Shown here in pieces: positions 1 to 11,416 of a stretch of 64,000 bases of DNA. The translations under genes were made by a program, and so were the position numbers. Source of the DNA: Euleptes europaea (lineage: Eukaryota; Chordata; Lepidosauria; Squamata; Sphaerodactylidae); the NCBI RefSeq assembly GCF_029931775.1, contig NC_079332.1:4897970-4961969 (forward strand), read 5' to 3'. Position 1 is the stretch's first letter, and the number at the start of each line of letters is the position of its first letter. Below the pieces are notes generated by a model, which made no database searches, was not told where the DNA came from, and saw only the letters and a program-made list of their open reading frames with translations.

Positions 1-3000
1 CCTTTTGGGCCTCCAGGAAAATACGAAGATCTGAGCTCCTCGGACGAATCCTACTCTGCCCCGCAGAGGCAGAGACCGGCCCGCAAGTCCAAGGGCCCCA
101 GTATCCACGAAGGGCCCCACGCTTTGGCCAAGATAACAGCAGTCAGGATCGGAGGGAGGAGCCGGTCACATTATGGTGAGTCGCGGCTCCGTTTCCCGTC
201 CCACGATGTCCCTCTCGACACTGGGACAACACACTGCTGTACTGTGGGACTGCTGAGAACTCAGGGTCTGCATGCACAAGGAAGCGTGGGGCAACAGTTC
301 GTGTCAGACTAGAGCCTGGGTGTCCTGGATTCCAATTCCCTTGCCATTTCTGAACTTGTTAACATAGCTGTGTTGGTACATTGATGCCGGTGTGTTGTAG
401 AAAAGCAGCTAACGTGCATGGTTTGTTCTTCATAAAAAAGCAGTGTTCAAATTGTGGCTCATCAGCCCTTACTAGTTGTTTTTTTTTAAACTTTATTACA
501 CACATAAAAATTACATACGTACATAAAATTGGGGGAAGAAATAGAAACAAAGAAACAAAAAATATCAATCAAAATTGCATACTGTTACAAATAAAAGTAA
601 TAATAATAAAAGATAACAAACTCAGCTACACGTATTAAAGCCAGCAAAAAACATTACTCGTCTTCCTCTCCACGTTCTAAATTTTTGAATTTTTTTTCCA
701 TTCTGGACGTTGCCTTTCTCAGTCAGTTGGGCAGTTGTCCTGACACTTCCCCCCACCCCACTCCCTGACAAGGTGTGCCAGACAGTGAATGACTAGAATG
801 CATCTTGGTATTAAGAACTTAAGAAAAGTCATGCTGGATCAGACCCAGGCCCATCAAGTCCAGCAGTCTGTTCCCACAGTGGCTAACCAGGTGCCTCTAG
901 GAAGCCCCCAGACAAGACGGCTGCAGCAGCACCATCCTGCCTGTGCTCCACAGCACCTAATAGGCATTTGGTTCATTTGTTCACCTCTCTCTCTCTCCTT
1001 CTCTCCATATTCCACACAGAGCAGGTCCCTCCAGAAGGCTACGTGACCTTCAGCGACGAAGGAAGCGGCACTGAAGGGGGAGATCTCCGGTACAGAGATG
1101 TCACCTCGCCCATCAACGATCACGATGTGGAAAGCAGCAGCAGCCGAGGTACAGCCCCACGGGGATTGTGGGGGGGGGGGGAAGGCTACACCTCTGCTTC
1201 CGCTGATCCAGCCTGCTATTTTGGGTCATCTCAATTTCCCTTCCGGGCTTTCGGTCCCAGAAACATCCAAGAATGTCTCAAAATCCAGGTCAGTGACAAG
1301 TGACCCCTTCTCATAAGCGTTCTCGATGGCAGCAGAGTCGGTTTCCCCCCTCGGATAAATGATCCGCTAGCCTCCAGTTGATAGGCCTCAAACCGTGGAG
1401 TCTCACTGTCCCCTCCCTTCTGTCCCTCCCAGAGGATAATTCTTCCTTCGCCAATAACTTGGCCGCCATCCGGACCACCAGCGGCAGCAGCAGCAGCGAA
1501 AGCTTGCCCAAAGCAGTGGGGATCGGCAGCGAAGGCTCCATGGAGAGCAACGAGGTAGGCCGTGGTCGATCTCGAACGCGCTGCTGGACTCGGATGTTGT
1601 TCTATGCCTCCCCTGCAGCTCTGTGCGGTGGCGTCTTCCTGTTCCCCCCAAGCGTGCCGCTTTTTTTTTTTTTTTTTTTGCGTTTCACAGGATTCTGACC
1701 ACGCGGCAAAACTCTCCCAGTGGAAACACGCCAAGAGCTCCGCGAGGGCGAAGAACCACGATGGTGACAGCCGCCGGCCCCATAGGCCCAGGGTGTCGAG
1801 TCAGCCCTGTGCGCCCCCAAAGCTGGAGGCGCCGCCTTACACGGGACCCCAGGTAACCACCGTGAGATGGCTGGAAAACTATCCTGGAAGAGGAGCTGGA
1901 GGCCAGCGTCCGGGTGCAAGACACTGTGCTGTTAGAAGTGTGCACCATCCATCTAGCCAGGCACAAAAACGAGGACCCTGTGGAGTGGGGAGGAAGTGAA
2001 TCTGAGGTGATGAGCACATCCCTCCAGGATGCAGCTGAGCATCTTTGCTGCTTTGGCTGGGGAAATGTGCCAGGAGTAATAAGCGAGTTCATAACAAAGT
2101 CGCATTTCAGTGTGGTGTAGTGGTTAAGAGTGGTGGTTTGGAGCGGTGGGGTCTGATCTGGAGAACCGGGTTTGATTCCCCACTCCTCCACATGAGTGGT
2201 GGACACTAATCTGGTGTGCTGGATTTGTTTCCCCACTCCTATGCACGAAGCCAGCTGGGTGACCTTGCGCTAGTCACACTCTCTCAGCCCCACCTACCTC
2301 ACAGGGTGTCTGTTGTGGGGAGGGGAAGGGAAGGCGATTGTAAGCCGGTTTGAGTCTCCCTTAAGTAGTAGAGAAAGTTGGCATATAAAAACCTACTCTT
2401 TTTCTTCTACTACTGAATGCAACGGGAACAAAATAGCGGCCGTGGAAACCTTTTGGATGCAACCAAATCTTTTTTTAAAACAAACACAGGCATAGGAATG
2501 CAATGAAATATTCTTTTTAAAAAAACACAGATAAAGGAATGTAGATAATAGGGCACACGATAGGGGAAACGGCCACTTTCCCAACGAGGGTCCTTTGAAA
2601 CAGAGCTGCGTTGGTCAAATGACATGGTGGCTGGGGGGGCTGCCTTCTCCCTCGGAACAACCACCAGCATCCTCAAAGATGCCCTGTTCATAGTGCTGCA
2701 GATTTTAGCGCAATCCTCCTGGCATCAGAGAAGCCATCGTGGGGAGAGAGTCTGAGCTCCCAGGAAACCACTGGTGACGCAGGTTGATATAAGCAAGGGC
2801 CATCCAGTACTGAGCTGTGCCTTTCTTCTTTCTTTCTTTCTCTCTCTCTCTCTGTCTCTCGCATTCTCTCTGCTTGCTGTGGATGGCCACCAGGACCTTG
2901 CCGCCTTCTTGGAGCAGATCGGCTGCCTGAAGTACCTGCCGGTGTTCGAAGAGCAAGACGTTGACCTTCGCATTTTCCTGACCTTAACGGAGAGCGACTT

Positions 3001-6000
3001 GAAGGAGATCGGCATCACGTGAGTCTGCCACACGTCACTCCCCTCCCCCCCACGAGCCAGAAGGAGGCTTTGGCCGCTGAATCTCTTCCTCCCCAGATGT
3101 GGCTCCCCAGCAGAGCCGTTTATCCGCCTGCCCTGTTGGGTCACATCTGCCCGGCAACTTCTGGGGCTCTTGGTTGCAGCCTGCTTTCTCACAAGAAGTA
3201 TTCCTGGGGAAGACACGTTACAACTTATGCTGGGATATTTCTCTACCTCCAGAAGTTTTTATCCTTCCATTTGCAGATTGCAGTATGGCGTTCCCCAGTG
3301 TGGGGCTTTTAGGTTCCATGGTGCCCACCGATACTTCGCTTGGGGCACCTGCCAAGCTTTTCACAAAGTGGGTGGGGCCATTGTAAGGCAGGGATTGGTA
3401 TTTGCCCCTTTCGTTCGAACGAAAGGGTTTTCTCTAGCTTTGTTAACAGGCAGCCAAAGGGGGGTCAGGAGGAAAAGAAGAAAGCAACGAGACGCCGAGA
3501 CGGGCATGCCACTAACCCCTCGCTGCCGCTTCCCCTCTAGCCTCTTCGGACCGAAGAGGAAGATGACCTCCGCCATCGCCCGATGGCACAGCAGCGCCCG
3601 GCCGCCGAGCGACGCCCTGGAGCTGGCCTACGCTGATCGCCTGGAGGCAGAAATGCAGGAGTTGGCCATCCAGCTGCACAAGGTCAGTCCTCCGTGAGGC
3701 CCACTGGCCGTCACGTCGCCTGGCAGGTTCTGGACGCGGGGGGTGGGCTGATGGAAGTCAGGCGGCTTCGGGCATTCAGAGAAAGGGGGGTGCCTACGGT
3801 TAGATATTTGAGACGTCCGATTCCGTGGCGTCGGAGAGCCCTCACCGAGCTGGGTTTGTGCGTCCCTCCCTCTTGCCCTTGAGCGAAGCACGAGAGGAGC
3901 CTGCGGTTCTCAGGCGGGCCCCTCTTGCACGGCACTGCTGACTCACATGCATCCCTTGCAGAGGTGTGAGGAGGTAGAAGCACTGAAGGGCCAGGTGTCC
4001 CAGGAGCAGGAGCTGCGTGCCGTGGCCGAGAGCTGCCTGATGGAGCGGGACGTGGCCTGGAGCGAGACCCAGGCCAAGCTGCGGGAGATGCAGGCCGTCT
4101 CCTGGAAGGCAGGGACCCTGCTCGAGCACATGCAGTGAGTCTCTCCCCCCCCCCCCCCCCGCTTTACTCAACTTTCTCCAGGCTTCTTGTCCCTGTGGAA
4201 TTAATGAGGCAAAATGCTAAAGCTTGAGGGCGCTCCTTCCCTTTTATTACTATGCTCCTCTGGCCAAAGGTCTTGAGCCAAGTCCAAAACAAGTCCACGA
4301 TAAAATACAAAACGGGGGGCATTAAAATACGGCACGACAAATTAAAACCCGTCTCTGAAGAGAACTGTCTTGTGTGGAGCGGGGGGTTGGAATGCGTCGC
4401 AGTGAATTTATATCACAGCCAAGTCACAGCCAATTTATGGGAACCCCCATGGGGTTTTCAAGGCAAGAGACGTTCAGGGGTGGTTCGCCATTGCCTGCCT
4501 CTGCATAGCGACCCTGGACTTCCTTGGTGGTCTCCCATCCAAGAACTAAGCAGGACCGATCCTGCTTCGCTTCCGAGATCTGACTTGAGATCGGGCTAGC
4601 CTGGCCTGTGCAGGTCAGGTCTTGGGGCACTCTACCCAAAAAAAAAAGGAACTATTCTTGTTATTACATTAAAGTGTATGTTTTAGAAGAAGAGTTGGTT
4701 TTTATATGCCGACTTTCTCTACCGCTTAAAGGAGACTCAAACCTGCTTACAATCACCTTCCCTTCCCCTCCCCACAACAGATACCCTGTGAGGTAGGTGA
4801 GGCTGAGAGAGCTGTGACTAGCCCAAGGTCACCCAGCTGGCTTCGTGTGTAGGAGTGGGGAAACAAATCCAGTTCACCAGATTAGCCTCTGCCGCTCATG
4901 TGGAGGAGTGGGGGAATCGAACCCCGTTCTCCAGATCAGAGTCCACTGCTCCAAACCACCGCTCTTAACCACGCTGGTACAGTCCCGGCTTTCATTCGCG
5001 TGGCTTCTGTCCACTTCTGCAGCACCCGCTTGAGGGCCTTTGGTTTCTTTTGGTAGGGCCTGCCAGGCAGAGCTGTCTTCTCGGCTGGCTCAGGAACATG
5101 CGGCTGGCCGGCTGATGGAGGTCAAAGCACCAGTGGGAGCTGGTAAGTGGGGAGGCGTCAGCTGTTGCGGAGAACGGCTTCCCCCCAAGACCGACAGCCC
5201 CCCTGACATTCTCCCCCCCTGGAGGCCTGCTTGTTCATATGGAAATTTTTATTTTTTATTTTATTAGATTTCTACCTCGCCCTTTCCCGGCAGCAGTGCA
5301 CGGAGGCACGGATTTCTCTCCTTAAGTGAAATCACAAAGATAGCTTTTCACCGCGTCTTAAGATTCAGATTTGGGAAATCCACTAAGGGCCAGATAAAGA
5401 GCAGAGGAGGGTTGGGTAGGAGCGTGTTGACAGAGGGGGAGCGGGGCTGAGATTGTGGGGGCCAGTAAGGGCCAGGGATCTCTCCCTTGAGAAATAACAG
5501 TAAGGAGAAGTGCCTCTGAGCACGTGCAGGGTTTTTTTCTTTCCTCTTCCCCCTCCCAGAGGAGGGGTTGTGGCTCAGTGGCAGAGCATCTGCTTGGCAA
5601 GCAGAAGGTCCCAGGTTCACTCCCTGTCACCTTCAGTCAGGATCAGGCAGTAAGTGATGTGAAAGACCCTTTTTCTGCCTGAGACCCTGGAGAGCTGCTG
5701 CCAGTCTGAGTAGACAATACTGAGCTTGATGGACTGATGATCTGATTCAGTAGAAGGCAGCTTCATGTGTTCAGTGTGTTCAATAAAGTTGCACTGGGGC
5801 CCAGATTCAACCTGCAGGCCTTCCCTGTTTGAACTCGCAGCCCTAACCTGCCCACCCTCTCCCTGTTTCACCTCCTCGTTTGGCATGATAGGGACCCGCT
5901 GCTGACAGGCCAAGAATCCTCTCTACTCGTTCTCTTCTTCCCAGATCCCGCGGAATGGCCCTCCACCCTGAAAGCCCTGAGCGTGCCCGAGCTGTCGACT

Positions 6001-6310
6001 CTTCTGGAGAAGCATGTGGGAGAAATGGGTAAGGTCTGAAAAGGTCGTCAGATGCTCGCTCCCTTCACTTAACCACTGCGATGGCGGATGAGCAGGAAGG
6101 GGCCACTCCTGTGAGGCCCCGCAGAGTAATGCCCGGGCCCATATGTGTGTCGATGCCCCTTCTGGCTGCTGGAAAACATCTCTGTCCTCTGGAACCTGTG
6201 GTGATAACAGCTTGTCTGTTTCCCTAGGGACAGCCCTTCATTCTGTCAGCCAAAATCTCGAGAGGCTCCAGAGTCCACCGAAGGGCAAGGCCCCCCGGAA
6301 GCAGCCCTAG
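1..6310 (+). CDS. ANKS3: ANKS3, 3' part (ten exons, stop at 6308-6310)
   Basis: Ankyrin-repeat and SAM-domain protein 3, a cytoplasmic scaffold that binds ANKS6 and works in the nephronophthisis/ciliary module. Exons are 1-175 (cut by the window edge), 1020-1148, 1433-1554, 1691-1852, 2894-3018, 3541-3682, 3962-4134, 5057-5142, 5945-6028 and 6228-6310. All have GT/AG borders and codon phases join without a gap, giving 426 residues. The ankyrin repeats lie upstream of the window. Visible are a Ser-rich linker (residues 1-196, with RDVTSPIND and a poly-Ser stretch), the SAM domain (197 to about 258, DLAAFLEQIGCLKYLPVF onward), a Glu/Gln-rich coiled coil (about 262-345, AYADRLEAEMQELAIQLHK onward), and a short conserved tail ending KAPRKQP. 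The match to remembered human ANKS3 is near-identical in SAM and start of coiled coil and looser in linker and tail. No break is seen. Confidence 0.96.
812..966 (-). repeat. L3-like CR1-clade LINE 3' end (antisense)
   Basis: AAGAACTTAAGAAAAGTCATG (terminal repeat), CTGGATCAGACCCAGGCCC and AGGTGCCTCTAGGAAGCCCC. It lies in the intron before ANKS3 exon 1020-1148. Confidence 0.85.
2107..2412 (+). repeat. Sauria-type tRNA SINE
   Basis: Full-length copy: tRNA-like head (GTGGTGTAGTGGTTAAGAG, then GGTTTGATTCCCC as B box), a conserved middle (CCAGCTGGGTGACC), the 3' part TAAGCCGGTTTGAGTCTCC shared with BovB-related tails, and a pyrimidine/TTC tail. It lies in an ANKS3 intron. Confidence 0.85.
2819..2856 (+). 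repeat. CTTT/CT pyrimidine tract
   Basis: CTTCTTTCTTTCTTTC then (CT)n, about 40 bp upstream of the acceptor of the ANKS3 SAM exon (2894). It may help as an extended polypyrimidine tract. Confidence 0.7.
3406..3427. repeat. Perfect 22-bp palindrome
   Basis: CCCTTTCG-TTCGAA-CGAAAGGG, exactly self-complementary, in the ANKS3 intron before exon 3541-3682. No role is known, and it could be a chance or replication-derived inverted repeat. Confidence 0.9.
4410..4622 (-). repeat. 5S rRNA-derived SINE (antisense)
   Basis: The right half, reversed, reads like the 5S rRNA 5' and internal-promoter region (CCCATCCAAGAACTAAGC, then TTCCGAGATCTGACTTGAGA). The left half is the SINE body (GGTTTTCAAGGCAAGAGACG). 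Confidence 0.8.
4684..4980 (-). repeat. Sauria-type tRNA SINE (antisense)
   Basis: Begins with the reversed TTC tail (AGAAGAAGAGTTGG) and ends in the reversed tRNA-like head (AACCACGCTGG). It sits in an ANKS3 intron, 60 bp after a 5S-derived SINE. Confidence 0.85.
5563..5773 (+). repeat. tRNA-Ala-like SINE
   Basis: Head GAGGGGTTGTGGCTCAGTGG (A box) and CCCAGGTTCACTCCC (B box), body CCTGAGACCCTGGAGAGC, and end GGCAGCTTCATGTGTTCA. It is followed by CAATAAAG, which belongs to flanking sequence. It lies in an ANKS3 intron. Confidence 0.82.
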
Positions 6311-6876
6311 CAGCAGAGGAAGGTGAGTGGGGGCGGTCCGACGGTGGATCCGGGTCCAGCTGGCTAGTGGCATAGTGGCTGGCGAGCGCTCTGATTCCTT
6401 TTGCTTGCCCTGCTGTGACATTATTAGGACAAATTTGCAAAACCAGCAGCACAGACACCTTTGTGCTACCCTTTAATGAACCCGGTTCAAGCAGACTCAC
6501 TCCCACTCTTCTTCAGGCGCTGCAGTTCTGTTGAAAGCACTGTGATAACTCTGTCCCTTGGGTGGTCTTGATATCTGGGATTCCCGGATGGGGAGTCACG
6601 ATAACGGGGCGACTTTGATCCCTGTTTTAAATCCGCTACATGGACAAGCCTTCCCCGAGCTGTCTCGGTATCCTTGCAAAAAAAAAACAAAAAACGGAGG
6701 GCTGCGAAAGTGGGGTTTAAAATGGGTCGTGCAGCTGAGCCCCAAAATGTTGCCCTTACAGCATCCCTTTCAGACCATGTTGCCCGGCGCTTCATTCCTC
6801 CTGCATGTGCTTGCCACTTTGAACGATTGGCTCTGATCCAGGTGGTACATTCGCTGACGCTTTGAAGGGCCCTGAT

Positions 6877-7167
6877 GCTTGGTGTGGTGGTTTGGAGCGG
6901 TGGACTCTGATCTGGAGAACCGGGTTCGATTCCCCGCTCCTCCACAGGAGCGGCAGACGCTAATCTGGTGAACTGGATTTCTTTCCCCACTCCTACACAC
7001 GAAGCCAGCTGGGTGACCTTGGGCTACTCACAGCTCTCTTAGAGCTCTCTCAGCCCCACCTACCTCACAGGGTGTCTGTTGTGGGGAAGGGAAGGCGATT
7101 GTAAGCCGGTTTGATTCTTCCTGAAGGGGTAGAAAAAGCATATAAAAACAAACTACTTCTTCTTCGC
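6877..7167 (+). repeat. Sauria-type tRNA SINE
   Basis: Head at about 6877 (GGTGTGGTGGTTTGGAGCGG), B box GGTTCGATTCCCC, and TTC tail at 7157-7167. It lies just downstream of the ANKS3 stop codon, so it may be part of the 3' UTR or of a UTR intron. Confidence 0.82.
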
Positions 7168-8409
7168 AGGGATTCTGACGTCGGGTGACTCTTCCACCCG
7201 GAAGCTGTGTTTGCCTGAGAGCGTGAGCACTACAGCCGCTTGACCATCTGCCCCGAGAGCCATCGGTTCAAGGGAGAGGAGGCGGGCTGTTGCTCGGGAG
7301 GGACATCCAGTCTGCTGGGCAAAGTGGGGACAGGTCGAAGTCCCGGCCGGAAGCCAGAAGAGCTGTGAGTGTGCCCCTTCAAGGCCGGAGGCTCTGAGTG
7401 AGCAGCTGAAGGCGGTTTGGCATTGCACAGGATCCCGTTTAGCAAGGGGGGGGTGTCTCTCTTTTCTCAGTCCCCTTCACCGTACGCCCCCATGAGGAAT
7501 GACTGGAGCCGAGTGCTCTTTCCTTGTTACCTCCGCGAAGCTGACAAACCTTCCCTGGTCCCGCCCCATTGGGTCGCAGTTCAAAGTACAAACGAGAAAG
7601 GGGGCGCAAGAATGGAAGGGGGCCCACGCAGAGACACCAAATTGGTTCTGCGGAGTGGTTCGGTGTTCTGAAGTGGTAGGTCTCCTGCGGTGTCCGCGGG
7701 GGTCTCTCCTCATCGACTTGGGGCACGTTCCCCACAACCGGTTCCCCACAACCACCATTCGGCTCTTGTCAACTTCACCCAAGGGGGTCCCCTGTTGTCA
7801 CAAGCCAGAACAATGCCTCCTCCTGCTGACTTGCCTTGGAATGTCCGTCACGGCCCTCCGCAGCGCTGTGACCTCTGCCCACCGCCAGTGGTGACTTGTT
7901 CCTGCTTGATGGGGTTCTGGGAGAGGCAGGAAGTTGGGGGTCAGCTTTTGGTTGATGTGATCTCGGGGGAGGGTGGGGGTGTTCCAGGCCAACGGAGTGG
8001 TATCCCCACGCCCTGGTGCCTCGGGGGAAAGGGCTCCCAAAGGCCAGCTAGATACGCCAACGAGCAAGGCCTGAGGGATTGAGCGTGCAGTGCCTTTTTT
8101 CTTCCACAAAGCCAAAAAATGTCTTACAAAAACCCTACCTTGATCGTGGTCGATGAACACTTGTGAGTTCCCTGTATATTTTTAGACACGTGACCAAAAA
8201 CGGACTGTGTGTATGAGGCCGACATATCTAAGTGTCGCCGTGAGCGGGAGGAGCTGTAGCTCCTTTTCTGTGGTGTGCGCACGCGGTTCTTTGTTTTGTG
8301 TGACCTCCACAAGGCCCCGCCTTGTCCTGCGAACAACGCAGGAAGATTTAAATCTGCTTCTGAGAAGCCAGGAGCGATGGTGGATGGTAGTCGGCTGTAG
8401 TAGAGCCTC

Positions 8410-8720
8410 CCAGCCTCTTCAGTTCCAAGGAGCAAGTGGTGGGTGATGTGGGAGACCCCCAGACAGCTGCTGCTGCTGCTCAGGAGACCACGCCGACCTT
8501 GTGAGGCTCATGATCTGACTCTGTATAAAAGGCAGTTTCGCGTCCATCAGAGTCAGTATTGCCTACTCAGACCGGCAGCAGCTCTCCAGGGTCTCAGGCA
8601 GAGGTCTTTCACATCGCCTACTTGCCTAGTCCCTTTAACTGGAGATGCCGGGGATTGAACCTGGGACCTTCTGCATGCCAAGCAGAGGCTCTACCACTAA
8701 GCCACAGCCCCTCCCCGATT
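8410..8720. repeat. Two tRNA-Ala-like SINE fragments, tail to tail
   Basis: A degraded + strand 3' fragment (about 8430-8535, GTGATGTGGGAGACCCCCAG) runs into an antisense, nearly complete copy (8528-8715) ending CCACAGCCCCTCCCC. They share the GGCAGTTTCG end. Confidence 0.7.
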
Positions 8721-9694
8721 GGAATGGAGTTGAGCAGTGGTGGTTGGCGTCCTTCCCATCCCCTCACTTCAGGGTGCTTGTGGTGGTGGACATGAAAGGG
8801 GTCTTGGCTTACCAGTTGGGTACATCTGGACCAGAGCGATGAAGAAAAGGAGGAAGGAAGGCCTTGTCTTTCCACCCTTATTTACACTGGGTGACCCAAA
8901 ATATCATGTACCATTTGGGAATAAATGGTGGTTGACTCTGCCAAAGTTGCTGCTTCCTGGTGGGTTATGTGTGCTCACGCTTTGGTCCTTCATAGCTGTG
9001 TCTTATGCGCCAGCATGAGAAAAGGATAGCTGCCATTTGTATGCATGGCTTGATGCTCTGGTCACATTCACCGGAGCCGCTGCAGTGGGCCTCGATCAGT
9101 GGGTACCCCCTGCAACTCCCTACGCGACCCTGCTGGTTGCTTTCAGTTGGGCTTCTGAAATGTTTTGGGGGTTTTCAAGCAGTCCCCAGTTAAGGAGGGT
9201 TGTTCTCCCATACACCCCCCCCATTTTACCTTTGGGGTTCACAAGCACGATGGGGGTGGGAGTGTTGAGAACAAACGCTCCTCAAGCCGTCGAGGATCTC
9301 TTTGCCTCTGACCTTAGAGGAGAGGCCAAGGGGAGAGTTTCTGCTGCTAATGCAGGTTCAGTCCCTGGTGTCATCAGCTAAAAGGGGCAGGGGATGGGAA
9401 AGACCCCACAAAGTATCGCATGCTCGATAGACAATACGGGGGTAGACAAACAAGTGCTATGACACATCTTACGGTAGTATTTGTTAGTTCTGTGCTGGGT
9501 ACTCCCAAGAAATTAAAATCTGTGTGTGTAAGGGGGGAGTGTAAGGCACATTTCTAGGAGTTTCTCAGACACCAAATAAACGGCCCTCATTCCTTTGACT
9601 CCATTCCTGTCTGCGCTTGAAGCTGGGAAGAGACCTGGTCAGAGCTCTGAGGAGCTAAGAAGAGTTGTACAGCCATATTTTGTGTGTGTGTGTG

Positions 9695-9905
9695 CGCACT
9701 GTCAAGTCACAGCTGACCAACGGCGGCCCCGTACGGTTTTCAAGGCCAGAGACGTTCAGAGGTGGTTGGTCACTGTGGGTTGAAAGAGTTCGGAGAGAAC
9801 TGTGACCGGCCCATTGTCACCCGGCAGGCCTTGCGTGGAGGAGCGGGGAATCGAGCCCGGTTCTCCAGGCTAGAGTCCACCGCTCTTCACCACTACAACA
9901 CGCCG
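9695..9905 (-). repeat. Chimeric SINE remnant
   Basis: The body of the 5S-derived SINE (TTTTCAAGGCCAGAGACGTTC) is joined to a reversed Sauria-type head (TCTCCAGGCTAGAGTCCACC). It ends ACACGCCGGCTC. Confidence 0.6.
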
Positions 9906-10176
9906 GCTCTTTTCAGCCGTACTGGCCCACCCCAAATCCCCAAAACGAGAACCAAGTCTGTATAATTTCTTATTGGTGCCATCCAAACGGACACAAATAC
10001 CGCACGAGTGTTTGAGCTCCCCGGAACCCTCCGTCGCCTGGGGTGCTTGGAGACGGCCAGAGCGGTCCAGCGCTTCCCCCCCTCTTCTGCCACCGGACGT
10101 CCGTCTTGGCCAGGGAGTTCAAAGGCCGTTTTGCTTCCGAGGGCTGCAGGGCAAGGTTACCAGCCGTGCCACAGCG

Positions 10177-10341
10177 TCAGTCCTTGGCTGGAACGTGGGC
10201 CACCTGTTTCCCACAGTAGTCCTCCCTTTGCTTTGCCCAGCCAAGGCCTGAGCAGCCTTGAAGATGACACAGCTCCCCCTTGCTGCGCAATGCAATTTCT
10301 GCCTGTCTCTCTTCAGCAATGATGTCCCAGCTTTTTTCTTC
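10177..10341 (-). CDS. Candidate C-terminal exon of the glucagon-family receptor
   Basis: The 42-bp exon at 11417-11458 ends in phase 0, so the terminal exon must open in phase 0. Here a good acceptor (CTCATTTGCAG) opens a phase-0 frame of 54 codons to TGA, starting EEKSWDIIAEERQAEIAL. It contains QAEI, reminiscent of the VQ(A/S)EI motif of helix 8 in this family, but not at the exon start where relatives have it. A rival is 10383-10562 on the same strand: an acceptor at TTGAAACAG, then ARRLCPFGRF to a TAG. A 54-codon open frame can arise by chance, so both are weak. Confidence 0.2.
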   Translation of the reverse strand, partial: EEKSWDIIAEERQAEIALRSKGELCHLQGCSGLGWAKQREDYCGKQVAHVPAKD

Positions 10342-11095
10342 CTGCAAATGAGGCGGTCACGCAGCCAGCACCCCTGTGTAATGCATGGGGGTGTCCCTAC
10401 CCCTGTCCAGTAACGCTGGCCTGTTCAGAATCATAACTGTCCCCTCTCTTTCTCGGGAGCATGGCCCCACTCGGAGCTGGGGATAGAGCCAGAGGTGGCA
10501 GATGGTCACCCAGAAGCGAGCCTCGGTTGCTTGCAAAAAGGAGGAACCGCCCAAAGGGGCACAGTCTCCGTGCCTGTTTCAAGGACACGCGTACACTCCC
10601 GGTTGCCTCCACACATTTCCACGCTGGTTTGGGTCCTTCTTCATTGGGTGCAGCAAAGCGCCGTATGGTCCAGCTTCCAGAGGTGCCACCTCTTTTTCAT
10701 TTCCGATTTCACCTGGATGAAAAGGAGGTGTTGGTTAATATTTGACCACGGTCCCACTGTGTGGGGTTTTTGTTTAGTTGTTGATCGTATCACTGAGCTC
10801 AGCGAAAGGGGTGTTGGGCCTTGGCTCCCCAGCAGGGCACCTGCTTGGCAAGTAGAAGGTGCCAGCCCCCAAGCTATGGCAGGGAAGGTGATTGCGTACC
10901 CGGTGTCAGGGAGAACTCTGCCGGAGAACCCCTGCCAGGCTAGACCAGTGTTTAGCCTTACCAGGACCCACATTTAATCCCCCAGATGGCACAATAGAGT
11001 TAGGCGGCAGGAAGAAGGTGAAGGCAGGAAGGTTTCCCTGGCAGGGTGTGGCTGCTCAAGATGAGTGCCCAAGAGTGACTGGGTAGGGGGTGCAG

Positions 11096-11412
11096 TAGAA
11101 GAAGAGTTGGGTTTTATATACCGATTTTCTCTACCTTTTCAGGAGAATCAAACTGGCTTACACTCTCCTTCCCTTCCCCTCCCCACAACAGACACCCTGT
11201 GAGGGAGGTGGGGCTGAGAGCGTTCAGAGAGAGCTGTGACTAGCCCAAGGTCACCCAGCTGGCTTCATGTGGAAGAGCGGGGAAACCAACCCAGTTCTCC
11301 AGATTAGCCTCCGCTGCTCATGTGGAGGAGCGGGGGAATTGAACCCGGTTCTCCAGATCAGAGTCCCACCGCTCCAAGCCACCTCTCTTGACCACTGCAC
11401 CACGCTGGCTCC
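11096..11412 (-). repeat. Sauria-type tRNA SINE (antisense)
   Basis: Near full-length antisense copy. It ends 4 bp before the end of the 42-bp TM7 exon of the receptor (11417-11458), so it nearly touches the splice donor on the receptor strand. Confidence 0.84.
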
Positions 11413-11416
11413 CTAC

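Larger units (their letters stand above)
6311..10176. other. ANKS3 3' UTR and intergenic stretch
   Basis: No protein gene is supported here. Twelve bases after the ANKS3 stop there is a good donor (AAG|GTGAGT, exon end at 6322), and an acceptor-like TTCTTCTTCGCAG lies at about 7169, so an intron in the 3' UTR is possible. Candidate AATAAA signals are at 8920-8925 and 9575-9580, and neither can be assigned. The rest is unique sequence plus SINE copies at 6877-7167 and 8528-8715 and a composite SINE remnant at 9695-9905. Confidence 0.5.

Noticed and set aside
10495-10977. 160-codon open frame on the plus strand
   Set aside because: No family match. It overlaps the region where the receptor's 3' end is expected on the other strand.
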